Source: Flavobacterium rakeshii
GTDB lineage: Bacteria; Bacteroidota; Bacteroidia; Flavobacteriales; Flavobacteriaceae
Reading direction: 5' to 3'
Assembly (NCBI RefSeq): GCF_009741375.1
Contig: NZ_WOWP01000024.1
Span: 62,001-126,000, forward strand
Length of the DNA: 64,000 bases
The translations under genes were made by a program, and so were the position numbers. The notes beneath the pieces were generated by a model. It saw only the letters and a program-made list of their open reading frames with translations. It made no database searches and was not told where the DNA came from. Position 1 is the first letter of the stretch. Each line of letters starts with the position of its first letter. Of this stretch, positions 33,596-42,682 are shown piece after piece.

Positions 33596-34720
33596 ATGCA
33601 AAGTTTTAGAGCTTTATTAATTTTACTTTTTATTAGCTTATCAACCTTTAAAACCTTTGCACAAATCCCTTTATCACATAAAGCCGAAATAAGTGTATTA
33701 ACCTGTGGACCGGGAAACGAACTATATTCAGTATTCGGACATACAGCTATCAGGATATTTGACCCTGCCAAAAATATAAATACGGTATACAACTTCGGGA
33801 CATTCGATTTTGACACGCCTAACTTCTACCCAAAATTCGTAAAAGGAGACTTACAGTATTTTGTTTCAGTAGCTTCTTACCGTGATTTTATTTACGAATA
33901 CCAGTATTACGGTCGTGATGTATATGAACAGACATTAAACCTTACTCAATACCAAAAACAACAGATTGCAGACGAACTTAACGGTATACTTTTTTCAGAT
34001 AAAAAATATTACACCTATAAATTCATAAACCGTAATTGCACAACTATGGTGGCAGACATAGTCAACAAACAGGTTCCTATTTCATTAGAAAATTCAGACA
34101 GCGGAAAAACATACAGAGAGATTATCTACTCTTATCTTCAGGACAACCATTTTTACGAAAATCTGGGAATAAACCTTTTGTTTGGCTACAAAACAGATAA
34201 TACATCTGAAAAGCTATTTCTACCTAAAGAACTGATGGAGGGAATTAGCAATACCAAAACAAAAAGCGATAAGTCTTTAGCAAAGGTAACAACAACGATA
34301 GTTGAAAAAACAGAACTAACCACAGGTTTTTCTTTTATAAATAGCTTTTACAGTTATATTATATTAGCTCTTTTATTACTTATCCTTACTATTAAAAAAG
34401 CAGGCTACAACACTTATTTGGTATTCGCAGGTCTTATGGGATTACTATTTTGCTTTGTGAGTTTATATTCCAGCCATAACGAACTATTATTAAACTACAA
34501 TATACTACTATTTAATCCACTTTTTATAATTATAGCCATCATCAGTCCAAAAAAGAGAAAAACACTCTTAAAAAGACTTATATACATATCATCTAGCCTT
34601 TTTGTAGTTTATCTGGCACTAACAATAACTAAAATACATATATGGCTTATGTTACCACTCTTATTAGTCAACTCAGTTGCCTTAATCAGAAAAATGAAAG
34701 CAATCCCCACTACTAATTAG
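33596..34720 (+). CDS. lnb: Lnb-like lipoprotein N-acyltransferase (DUF4105)
   Basis: Membrane protein of 374 residues with signal peptide (MQSFRALLILLFISLSTFKTFAQ). Residues 25-245 are the periplasmic Lnb_N/DUF4105 domain, with a conserved histidine (His49, VFGHTAIRI) and cysteine (Cys148, INRNCTTMVADI). The C-terminal 130 residues hold five membrane helices, the 5TM_Lnb arrangement. The family includes the Bacteroides enzyme that N-acylates lipoproteins in place of Lnt. That His49 and Cys148 are catalytic is inferred. It follows the PorV-like gene after 12 bases. Confidence 0.82.
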   Translation: MQSFRALLILLFISLSTFKTFAQIPLSHKAEISVLTCGPGNELYSVFGHTAIRIFDPAKNINTVYNFGTFDFDTPNFYPKFVKGDLQYFVSVASYRDFIYEYQYYGRDVYEQTLNLTQYQKQQIADELNGILFSDKKYYTYKFINRNCTTMVADIVNKQVPISLENSDSGKTYREIIYSYLQDNHFYENLGINLLFGYKTDNTSEKLFLPKELMEGISNTKTKSDKSLAKVTTTIVEKTELTTGFSFINSFYSYIILALLLLILTIKKAGYNTYLVFAGLMGLLFCFVSLYSSHNELLLNYNILLFNPLFIIIAIISPKKRKTLLKRLIYISSSLFVVYLALTITKIHIWLMLPLLLVNSVALIRKMKAIPTTN

Positions 34721-34796
34721 CACATTTTAACAAACAGTATTATTTAGAATTAGTGTTTTATATTAATTTTACAACACTAATTTTAAACCTAATACC

Positions 34797-35534
34797 TTGC
34801 TTTTTTTCAATAAACCAAAGGTAGCCCTGGCAGATTTAATCCCTGATGGCTATATAGACATACACTCACATTTATTACCCGGAATAGATGATGGCGCTAA
34901 AGACGAAAATGACACCCTTTTACTCATCAATACCTTAAAAGAATACGGGTTCTCACAATTTACAGCTACACCGCATATACTACCGGGAGTATGGAACAAC
35001 ACTAAAGAAGGAATACTGCAAAAAGAAGAAAGCACCCTTTCTTTTTTAAGAGAACAAAATATAATATCACCATTTAAAGCCGCAGCTGAGCATTTAATGG
35101 ATGACACCTTTGTTGAGTTATTCAAATCAGAATCACTCCTGACACTTAAGGATAATTACGTTTTGGTTGAAATGTCATACATTAATCCGCCAATTAACCT
35201 TTACGACATATTATTTGAATTACAGGTAGCAGGCTACAAACCTGTACTTGCCCACCCCGAACGCTACCTGTTTTATCATTCAAAATTTGAAGAATACTAC
35301 AGACTTAAAAAAGCAGGATGCCTGTTTCAATTAAACCTGCTTTCAGTTACAGGATACTATGGCCAAGGTGTTTTAAAAACGGCTGAAAGACTTTTAAATG
35401 AAAAGCTAATTGACTTTACAGGATCAGACACACACCACATGAAACATGCTACAGCTTTTAAAAGCAAAATACCTTTTAAAAAGCATGACGCTTTAAAAGA
35501 CGCCTTAAAAAATAATGCCTTCTTTAAATTTTAA
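34797..35534 (+). CDS. CpsB/YwqE-type PHP-domain tyrosine phosphatase
   Basis: Cytoplasmic phosphatase of 245 residues of the CpsB/CapC/YwqE group, which dephosphorylates bacterial tyrosine kinases of polysaccharide loci. The metal ligands of the PHP domain are seen in IDIHSHLLPGIDDGAKD, TATPHILPG, PVLAHPERY and DFTGSDTHH. The start codon is TTG (34797). It is convergent with the Wzc-like autokinase gene, its probable substrate, with the stop codons 30 bases apart. Confidence 0.92.
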   Translation: MLFFNKPKVALADLIPDGYIDIHSHLLPGIDDGAKDENDTLLLINTLKEYGFSQFTATPHILPGVWNNTKEGILQKEESTLSFLREQNIISPFKAAAEHLMDDTFVELFKSESLLTLKDNYVLVEMSYINPPINLYDILFELQVAGYKPVLAHPERYLFYHSKFEEYYRLKKAGCLFQLNLLSVTGYYGQGVLKTAERLLNEKLIDFTGSDTHHMKHATAFKSKIPFKKHDALKDALKNNAFFKF

Positions 35535-35547
35535 AGAAGGCATTATT
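35511..35547. terminator. 18-bp perfect hairpin terminator between convergent genes
   Basis: AATAATGCCTTCTTTAAA (35511-35528) is perfectly inverted at 35530-35547 around a single T. The stem overlaps the last eight codons of the phosphatase gene and ends near the 3' end of wzc. Confidence 0.85.
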
Positions 35548-35564
35548 TTTATATTATATAAAGC

Positions 35565-37964
35565 TTACAGCTTTTTCTTTCCAAAGATTTTATCTCTCCA
35601 GCTTGATCTAGACGCGTCCATATCGGCACCATAACCATATCCATAACCATAACCGTAGCCATAACCATAACCGTAGCCCGTTTTCCTATCAGTATCATTA
35701 AGAACAAGAGCCATATTAGGTAGCTTCCCTTCTTTGTACATGTTTTCAGGAACAACAAGCATCCTCTTATCAAGATAATTCGCTCTTGACACATAAATGA
35801 ATGAATGCGCCAAATGAGCAACAATTATAGTATCGGTCACTAAACTAACTGGAGCTGTATCAACTATAATGTAATCGTACTCCTTTTGAAGCTTTTCAAA
35901 CATTTCAACCACACGTTTCCCCATAAGTAATTCAGCCGGGTTTGGAGGTATTATACCAGGAGGAAGTATATAGAAGCTTTCAAAATCTCCATACTTAACA
36001 ATATAATCATTAAGATTTGCTCCGTTAGGTGAAGACAAGTAATTTGTAAGCCCTTTAGAAGGTATGTTTACATACTCATCTAACTTAGGGTTACGTATAT
36101 CCATACCTATAAGAAGCACTTTTTTACCTGTCATAGCTATTGTGGTAGCTAAGTTAACAGACACGAAAGTTTTACCTTCTTTAGGTATAGTAGATGTAAC
36201 AAAAATGGTTTTAGCAATGCCTTCAGACACATTATTAAGCATAAATTCCATATTTGTTCTAATAATCCTTAAAGCCTCAGCTGTACCCGATCGACCATGA
36301 AGATTAACCAGCTCACTACTTGTTTCTGACCTAGGCACATCTCCCAAGAAAGGTACTGTTAAATGATCAAAATCAGCGTTACTATGTATCTTAGTATCTA
36401 GAAGCTCTCTTAGGTATATAATTAAAAATGGAATTAACAATCCTAATATTAAGGATGCCAATAAAACAATATTACTTTTTGGAGAAACGGGCTGTTCCTT
36501 AGCAAAAGCAGAATCAATTATTTTTGCATTAGGAGAAGTAACTGCAAGGGTAATAGCATTCTCTTCTCTCTTTTTTAATAAAAATAAATATAACTCTTCC
36601 TTAACTTCCTTTTGTCTCTCAATAACCCTAAATTGTCTTTCCTGACGAGGGGCCTCACCCACTCTACCCTGCATTATATTTTCCTGCCTTTCAAGGTTCT
36701 TTTTAGCAATTTTAAGAGAAGACAATAAATTACCCAGGCTTTGCTTAAGACTCTCTCTAAATCCTTCTATTTGAGTATTTATAGCAACCATCTGAGGATG
36801 CTCATCTGTCATGCTCTCAGTCTGTCTTTGTTTTTGAAGAACAAGCTCATTATACTCTTTAATCATTGAAGCTGCATCTCCTTCCGGCATAAGATTGGTT
36901 GGCATAGTACTATCATTGTCAGCACTATCTAAAAACTCAATCATATAATTCACAACATCAATCTCTCCTGCCTTCGCATTAACACTTTTACTGTAAGCAT
37001 CCGCAGAAGTCAAAGATAGTTTTACATCAGAAAAAATATCAGTAAGCCTCTCTCCTCTTTTATAACCCTCTGCATCTCTCTCAACAGTATCGAGCTCTTT
37101 TGTTAAGGATTCAAGCCTCTTATTAATAAACTTTTCAGTATTAGCAGCTACAAGGTTCTTATCTTTTACAGCATCATTATTATAAATACTTATTAAAGTA
37201 TCAAGAAAGTTCTTTCCTTTTTCAGGCACCTTATCAGTTATAGATAACGAAACAACACTCGTCATTTTATTAACTGTATTAACCTTTAATTTACTCCCAT
37301 ATGCATCTGTAATTTTCCTTAAAGGCTTTATCTGTATAAAAACCTCTTTACCTTCATTCTTAGTATTTGTTGGCAGACTATCAGTATTTATAGTCACAAC
37401 CATATTTCCAAACTTAGTTGGCAATGATTCTCCATAAGAATACACCCCAGCTTTTTCACCTTCAGAATCTAATAATTCATACTTTAAATCTGAAATAGGT
37501 TTAACTGAAAAAATGGTATCTGATTCAAAAAAATCAGGTGTTGTATCATAAAAGTTAACTCTCACAAACGAGTTCATGTAAGCTTCAGAAGTTTTTAAGT
37601 TTCCCTTATTAAAATAACTTACATTAAACTTTAAATTCTTAACCGTGTTTTGAATCAGTGTACGGGCTTTAAGTACTTCTATCTCATTATCAACATTACT
37701 GTTCCCCGACATAAACCCTAGCTCACTAAGGGCAGATAGCTCATTTCCGGCTCCGCCTTTTTTCTCATCTTTAATAAGAATAGTAGCCGAAATACTATAT
37801 TCAGGGGTTGCATATCTTAGATAGATAAAAGCCAAAAACAAGCAAACAATTACACTTACTGTAAACCATTTCCAATGCACCAGATATTTATCTAGCTGAG
37901 CTCTTACATCAAAACCGGATTCATTTTCGTTTTCTGTTAAAATAGGAATATTATTGTTTTGCAT
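35565..37964 (-). CDS. Wzc-like polysaccharide co-polymerase and tyrosine autokinase
   Basis: Inner-membrane protein of 799 residues that controls polymer length and export. Residues 1-170: Wzz domain with the first membrane span (about 35-53); the periplasmic region is coiled coil (about 280-480), second span about 510-530. The kinase has Walker A STIPKEGKT, Walker A' VLLIGMDIRNPK and Walker B YDYIIVDTAP. The C-terminus has a (GlyTyr)8 tail before ADMDASRSSWRDKIFGKKKL, a run of targets for autophosphorylation. It starts 2 bases after wza. Confidence 0.95.
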   Translation of the reverse strand: MQNNNIPILTENENESGFDVRAQLDKYLVHWKWFTVSVIVCLFLAFIYLRYATPEYSISATILIKDEKKGGAGNELSALSELGFMSGNSNVDNEIEVLKARTLIQNTVKNLKFNVSYFNKGNLKTSEAYMNSFVRVNFYDTTPDFFESDTIFSVKPISDLKYELLDSEGEKAGVYSYGESLPTKFGNMVVTINTDSLPTNTKNEGKEVFIQIKPLRKITDAYGSKLKVNTVNKMTSVVSLSITDKVPEKGKNFLDTLISIYNNDAVKDKNLVAANTEKFINKRLESLTKELDTVERDAEGYKRGERLTDIFSDVKLSLTSADAYSKSVNAKAGEIDVVNYMIEFLDSADNDSTMPTNLMPEGDAASMIKEYNELVLQKQRQTESMTDEHPQMVAINTQIEGFRESLKQSLGNLLSSLKIAKKNLERQENIMQGRVGEAPRQERQFRVIERQKEVKEELYLFLLKKREENAITLAVTSPNAKIIDSAFAKEQPVSPKSNIVLLASLILGLLIPFLIIYLRELLDTKIHSNADFDHLTVPFLGDVPRSETSSELVNLHGRSGTAEALRIIRTNMEFMLNNVSEGIAKTIFVTSTIPKEGKTFVSVNLATTIAMTGKKVLLIGMDIRNPKLDEYVNIPSKGLTNYLSSPNGANLNDYIVKYGDFESFYILPPGIIPPNPAELLMGKRVVEMFEKLQKEYDYIIVDTAPVSLVTDTIIVAHLAHSFIYVSRANYLDKRMLVVPENMYKEGKLPNMALVLNDTDRKTGYGYGYGYGYGYGYGYGADMDASRSSWRDKIFGKKKL
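35631..35678. repeat. 6-bp tandem repeat coding for (Gly-Tyr)8
   Basis: Eight hexamers of the form GGN-TAY on the minus strand (for example GGTTAT, GGCTAC) in the 3' part of the Wzc-like gene. The units differ at third positions, which reduces but does not abolish slippage risk. Confidence 0.9.
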
Positions 37965-37966
37965 TT

Positions 37967-38743
37967 TTATCTAGTTAATAGAGCAATAAGTGAAATTAAG
38001 ATTGAAGTTGCAGATATGAGCACACTTACATTAGGACCAACACCAGATGAGTTTATTCTGGTTTTATTCGGTTCTACATACACATAATCATTTTGAGTAA
38101 GATAATAAAAAGGTGAGTTAATAAAATCAGCTTTTGTCATATCTATATAATTATAAGTCTTAACACCATCAATTTCACGTATTACCAATACATTATCCCT
38201 CTTACCATAAATACTCATATCTCCAGCCATAGCAATAGCCTCAGGCAGAGTAAGCCTTTCTGTCTGTACAGAAACAACACCAGGCCTAGTAACTTCACCA
38301 GCAACCGTAACCTTAAAATTCACAATCCTTAAATTAATTGTAAACTCCTTCAGATAAGCAGATAATTTTTCATTTAACATCTCAAGAGCCTCTTCTTTTG
38401 TAAGTCCGCTTATTTTCACATCCCCCAAAACAGGCAGCTGAACTTCTCCATTTCTATTCACGGTATAAGCCTGAATTCTTTGTTGAGAAGATGCTACATC
38501 AATACTACCACTAAAAGTAGTTGTACCGGTAACTCCCGTTATTGGTAAGTTGAAATCCTTTGCGGCACCATCAGGAGCTGAAACAACTATCATCAATAAG
38601 TCGTCCGCTTTTATACGTGTTTCAAAATTTTGTTTTGAATCTTCAAACGATGGTAAATTTTGATAGTACACTAGCTTCTTCCTAGGAACACATGAGGTAA
38701 ATAAAAGTGTAGCAATAAAAAACAGTAATATCTTTCTTATCAT
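37967..38743 (-). CDS. Wza-like polysaccharide export lipoprotein
   Basis: Outer-membrane export protein of 258 residues: MIRKILLFFIATLLFTSC with lipobox Cys18. It has the Poly_export segment (TRIKADDLLMIVVSAPDGAA), VNRNGEVQLPVLGDVKISGLT and the SLBB domain (VTVAGEVTRPGVVSVQTERL), and a hydrophobic C-terminal helix (about 232-255) that would cross the membrane. It forms the channel for polymer release with the adjacent Wzc-like protein. A TATCTTTG box lies 53 bases upstream. Confidence 0.93.
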   Translation of the reverse strand: MIRKILLFFIATLLFTSCVPRKKLVYYQNLPSFEDSKQNFETRIKADDLLMIVVSAPDGAAKDFNLPITGVTGTTTFSGSIDVASSQQRIQAYTVNRNGEVQLPVLGDVKISGLTKEEALEMLNEKLSAYLKEFTINLRIVNFKVTVAGEVTRPGVVSVQTERLTLPEAIAMAGDMSIYGKRDNVLVIREIDGVKTYNYIDMTKADFINSPFYYLTQNDYVYVEPNKTRINSSGVGPNVSVLISATSILISLIALLTR

Positions 38744-38795
38744 TTTTTACGGTATGGATATTTTTTCTAAGAAGAAAATATTGGTTAATTTAGCG

Positions 38796-38803
38796 CAAAG
38801 ATA
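38796..38803 (-). promoter_or_regulatory. Putative internal promoter upstream of wza-wzc
   Basis: Reads TATCTTTG on the minus strand, exact TAnnTTTG, in the 106-base gap before the Wza-like gene. The TTG behind it is only 14 bases away. It would give wza and wzc their own transcript. Confidence 0.5.
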
Positions 38804-38849
38804 ATTTTTTTTAAAAGCAAAAAAACGAATAATTAGTTAAAAGGGGATT

Positions 38850-40805
38850 TTAACCCTTTTTATCAAGAGTAGCAAATTCAGAATTCATACTAATAAACTC
38901 AGGAACAATTTGTTTCATTTTAAAAACCACTTCTTCTACTAAATAGCCTGAAGCCGTTACTATCAAATCATCCACCTGATGTCCTAAACAAATAAAATCA
39001 TCAAAAACCTCCTGAGCAACCATAATTTTTTCATGATGCGTAGGTAACGTTTTAGATGTATCGTTCAATAGTTCTTCATATAACTTCTCCCCTGGCCTTA
39101 ATCCAATTATTTTGATTTCAATATCCTTATCAGGAATAAAACCTGCTAAACGAATCATTTTTTTTGCAAGATCTATAATCTTAACTGGTTTTCCCATATC
39201 AAATATATAAATCTCACCTCCTTTACCCATAGCTCCCGCCTCTAATACTAATTGACAGGCCTCAGGTATAGTCATAAAATATCGTATGATATCTGGGTGA
39301 GTTAGAGTAATGGGACCTCCTGCTTCAATTTGTTTAGTAAATAACGGAACCACAGAACCGTTAGATCCTAAAACATTTCCAAAGCGAGTAGTAATAAATT
39401 TTGTAGAGCAATGTCCGTTTTCCACCATCATTTTATTATGTAGAGCCTGAACATACTTTTCGGCAATACGTTTACTTGCTCCCATAACATTACTTGGGTT
39501 AACAGCCTTATCAGTGGAAACCATTACAAAATTATCAACCTTATAATCATAAGCTAAATCAGCAATATTTTTAGTCCCTAAAACATTAACAAAAATAGCC
39601 TGAGAAGGATTTTCCTCCATCAAAGGAACATGTTTGTATGCTGCTGCATGATAAACAACCTGAGGCTTATATTTTCTAAAAACCTCTTCCATAGCCCCTC
39701 TATTTCTTACATCACTAATAATAGAAACAATATTAGTGTTAGAATCCATTCTACTCACTTCAAGCCCCAGTTGATGTAAAGGTGTTTCTGCCTGATCAAC
39801 CATTACAACATTCTTAGGATTAAATTGTAAAACCTGCCTTACAATTTCACTCCCTATAGAACCTGCAGCACCGGTTACCAGTATTGTTTTATTTTTTATT
39901 TGAGAAGAAATTGAATAGTTATCAAGAACTATAGGTTTTCTTTCAAGTAAATCCTGTATTTGGAAATTTTTTATTTTTCTGGAAATTTCTTTTTGATCTT
40001 CCCAGTCAGATATCAAAGGAACTGTATAAACTTTATAATTAAACTCCAAGCATTCATCTACTATAGCGAGCTTTTCCTCTTTTAATAAACTCTTATCTGC
40101 AATAACCAATGCTTCAGCATTGAACACCCTCATCACAACAGATATTTTCTTTTTATGTTGCAAGATAGGCAACCCGAGAATCATTTTAGATTTATTATGA
40201 CTTGATTTATCTATAAAACCCACTAATTTGAATCGCCCCGGAATCTCAGACTTCAATGCATTAGCAACAGCAATAGCATTAGCATCAGAACCATATATAA
40301 TAGCCCTTACCAATTTTTTACCATTACTACTGTTAAAGTAATTTTCAAAAACCTGTTTTACTAATACCCTATATAAAAATAAACAACTGAATGAAAACAC
40401 AGCATTAATTAATATAGCGACGTTAAGATAAATTAAATCTCCGGTAATAGTTTGATACAAACTGTTAAATGCTAAAAGTAAAAAAGCCGTAGTAAACTGG
40501 GCAAAAAATATTTTAACCGCATCTATATAAGAAGAGTGCCTAATAATACCTGCATAAGTTCTAAAAGCCCGAAAGGATAGTAATGTTATAAATAGGTATA
40601 TCAGTATACTCAAGAAGTATAAATCTGACTTTATAGACACACCTGTTCTATGTATTAAAACATAGGAAATTATACCGGTAGAAGAAACCACTACTAAATC
40701 CAGCAACAGTATTATCCAACGCGGCAAATAACCTAAATTATGTAATGACGTCCAAAAACGATAGTCATTCCAATTGTAGTCTCTAATATTTTTACCTTCC
40801 CTCAC
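38850..40805 (-). CDS. PglF/WbpM-like UDP-sugar 4,6-dehydratase
   Basis: Membrane-bound NAD(P)-dependent dehydratase of 651 residues. Four N-terminal membrane helices (about 30-140), then a nucleotide-binding CoA-like domain, then the SDR catalytic domain from about 305: VTGAAGSIGSEIVRQVL, DVRNRGAMEEVF, YHAAAYKHVPLMEENP. The active site carries STDKAVNPSNVMGASKR, with Met in place of the usual SDR tyrosine, as in PglF/WbpM. The product expected from UDP-GlcNAc is the 4-keto-6-deoxy sugar, which the next genes' products would convert. Confidence 0.9.
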   Translation of the reverse strand: MREGKNIRDYNWNDYRFWTSLHNLGYLPRWIILLLDLVVVSSTGIISYVLIHRTGVSIKSDLYFLSILIYLFITLLSFRAFRTYAGIIRHSSYIDAVKIFFAQFTTAFLLLAFNSLYQTITGDLIYLNVAILINAVFSFSCLFLYRVLVKQVFENYFNSSNGKKLVRAIIYGSDANAIAVANALKSEIPGRFKLVGFIDKSSHNKSKMILGLPILQHKKKISVVMRVFNAEALVIADKSLLKEEKLAIVDECLEFNYKVYTVPLISDWEDQKEISRKIKNFQIQDLLERKPIVLDNYSISSQIKNKTILVTGAAGSIGSEIVRQVLQFNPKNVVMVDQAETPLHQLGLEVSRMDSNTNIVSIISDVRNRGAMEEVFRKYKPQVVYHAAAYKHVPLMEENPSQAIFVNVLGTKNIADLAYDYKVDNFVMVSTDKAVNPSNVMGASKRIAEKYVQALHNKMMVENGHCSTKFITTRFGNVLGSNGSVVPLFTKQIEAGGPITLTHPDIIRYFMTIPEACQLVLEAGAMGKGGEIYIFDMGKPVKIIDLAKKMIRLAGFIPDKDIEIKIIGLRPGEKLYEELLNDTSKTLPTHHEKIMVAQEVFDDFICLGHQVDDLIVTASGYLVEEVVFKMKQIVPEFISMNSEFATLDKKG

Positions 40806-40847
40806 TCTCTAAAAATCAATAAATATCACCTTAATTTCTTTTAAAAA

Positions 40848-41999
40848 CTAAGTAGAAATTGCCAAATCAAATACTGTATTAATCACTTCAAATATACGCT
40901 CTCTATCTACATCTTCCAAATTTGAACCAGAAGGCAAACATAAACCCGACTCAAATAATGATTCTGAAACGTTCCCACCATAATAAGAACACCCTTTAAA
41001 TACAGGCTGCATGTGCATTGGTTTCCATAGAGGTCTTGACTCTATATTCTTTTCTTCAAAAGCCAACCTTAAATCTTCTCTCGTCTTACCAGTAGTTGTA
41101 AAATCAACAGTAATAGCAGACAACCAGTGGTTTGAATAAAAATCACCATTAGGTTCTTTAAAAACGTTCACCCCTTTAATATTTTCAAACAATGTATTAT
41201 AGAAATGATTCATTCTTCTCCTTAAAGAGATATGCTCATCAAGCACTTCCATTTGCCCTCTACCAATACCAGCACACACATTACTCATTCTATAGTTATA
41301 TCCTACTTCACTGTGTTGATAGTGTGGCGCGGCATCTCTGGCTTGTGTAGAAAGAAAAACCGCTTTATCTTTCAACTCCTTATTTTTTAGTACTATTGCA
41401 CCTCCTCCAGAAGTTGTTATTATCTTATTTCCATTAAAAGACAAAATACCTATATCTCCAAAAGTACCACATTTTTGCCCTTTAAAAGTACTTCCAAGAG
41501 CCTCAGCACTATCCTCTAAAACAGGAATATCATACAAATCAGATATTTGTTTAATCCTGTCCGCTTTATATGGCATTCCATAAAGATGTACGGCAATAAT
41601 AGCCTTAGGCTTTTTTCCTCTTTTTATCCTGTCTTTGATCGCTTCTTCAAGTGAGTCAGGACAAATATTCCAGGTATCAGGCTCACTATCAACAAAAACA
41701 GGATTTGCACCTACATATTTAATAGGATTTGCTGAAGCTGAAAAAGTCATACTTTGACAAATTACCTCGTCACCATAACCAACTCCAAGTAAAATCAACC
41801 CCAAATGTAAAGCGGATGTACCAGAACTCAGAACTCCTACATGAGAATTACTCAATAAATAAGTTTCTAAATCACCCTCAAAACCATTAACATTAGGCCC
41901 AAGCGGAGCAACCCAATTGGTATCAAAAGCCTCATTTACATATTTCTGTTCGTTCCCTCCCATATGTGGAGAAGAGAGCCATATTTTATCCAAACTCAT
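40848..41999 (-). CDS. DegT/DnrJ-family PLP aminotransferase (PglE-like)
   Basis: Sugar aminotransferase of 383 residues. The N-terminal stretch IWLSSPHMGGNEQKYVNEAF and the pyridoxal-phosphate lysine in LSFNGNKIITTSGGG (Lys192) are typical of PglE-type enzymes acting on UDP-4-keto-6-deoxy-sugars. It lies between the dehydratase gene and the acetyltransferase gene, the order of the bacillosamine pathway. A TAAATTTG box with a TTG 21 bases upstream lies before the start. Confidence 0.9.
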   Translation of the reverse strand: MSLDKIWLSSPHMGGNEQKYVNEAFDTNWVAPLGPNVNGFEGDLETYLLSNSHVGVLSSGTSALHLGLILLGVGYGDEVICQSMTFSASANPIKYVGANPVFVDSEPDTWNICPDSLEEAIKDRIKRGKKPKAIIAVHLYGMPYKADRIKQISDLYDIPVLEDSAEALGSTFKGQKCGTFGDIGILSFNGNKIITTSGGGAIVLKNKELKDKAVFLSTQARDAAPHYQHSEVGYNYRMSNVCAGIGRGQMEVLDEHISLRRRMNHFYNTLFENIKGVNVFKEPNGDFYSNHWLSAITVDFTTTGKTREDLRLAFEEKNIESRPLWKPMHMQPVFKGCSYYGGNVSESLFESGLCLPSGSNLEDVDRERIFEVINTVFDLAIST

Positions 42000-42021
42000 T
42001 ATTTAGAGATTATTTTTTATA

Positions 42022-42053
42022 CAAATTTAAATTAAAACTATCAAACTAAACAA
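42022..42053 (-). promoter_or_regulatory. Putative promoter before the PglE-like gene
   Basis: -7 box TAAATTTG (42022-42029) and -33 TTG (42051-42053) on the minus strand, spacer 21 bases. It lies in the 79-base gap after the acetyltransferase gene. Confidence 0.5.
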
Positions 42054-42078
42054 TTTTAATTAATGATAACACAAGTCA

Positions 42079-42681
42079 TTAAAACCTATTATATTTTATG
42101 ATTTTACCCGGGTTCCCCACAACGACTGCAAAATCAGGAACATCTCTTATAATAACTGCTCCGGCACCTATTGTAGCCCATCTCCCTATTTTAACCCCTT
42201 GTATAGCAACAGCTCCAATACCAATATGAGTCCCCTCACCAACCTCAACATTTCCAGCCAAAGCAGCACCTGGCGAAACATGAACATAATCACCTACTAT
42301 ACAGTCATGCTCAATAACTGCCCCTGTATTAACAATACAATGCTTCCCTACCAAAGCATTTGCATTTATAACAGCACCTGCCATAACAACTGAACCTTTA
42401 CCCAACTTGGAAGAGGGAGATAAAGTTGCATTGGAATGCACTAAGTAAACATAATTTAGCTTTAACTTATCATTTATTTTTTTTCTTATACGATTATTTC
42501 CAATAGCTATTAACCATTCACTTTTGCTTTCAAAAACAGTTTTATCAGACACCACTTTAACCCCTAGCAATTCATCACGTCCCGGATTATCATCATACAA
42601 AGCCTCAACAAATTGCTCTTTACCTGACCTGACAACTTCAATTACAACTTTGCTATGACCGCTAGCACCATATAAAAACAT
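42079..42681 (-). CDS. PglD/NeuD-like sugar O/N-acetyltransferase
   Basis: Left-handed beta-helix acetyltransferase of 200 residues. The N-terminal Rossmann-like part is MFLYGASGHSKVVIEVVRS; then come hexapeptide repeats (GSVVMAGAVINANALVGKH, HIGIGAVAIQGVKIGRWATI). The catalytic histidine of PglD corresponds to the one in NTGAVIEHDCIVGDYVHVSP. It would acetylate UDP-4-amino-4,6-dideoxy-GlcNAc to UDP-diNAcBac. It starts 1 base after the stop of the sugar transferase. Confidence 0.9.
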   Translation of the reverse strand: MFLYGASGHSKVVIEVVRSGKEQFVEALYDDNPGRDELLGVKVVSDKTVFESKSEWLIAIGNNRIRKKINDKLKLNYVYLVHSNATLSPSSKLGKGSVVMAGAVINANALVGKHCIVNTGAVIEHDCIVGDYVHVSPGAALAGNVEVGEGTHIGIGAVAIQGVKIGRWATIGAGAVIIRDVPDFAVVVGNPGKIIKYNRF

Positions 42682-42682
42682 A

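Noticed and set aside
35631..35678. Short regular repeat that could be taken for a small CRISPR-like or minisatellite element
   Set aside because: The unit is 6 bp without spacers and lies in frame in the Wzc-like gene, where it codes for Gly-Tyr.
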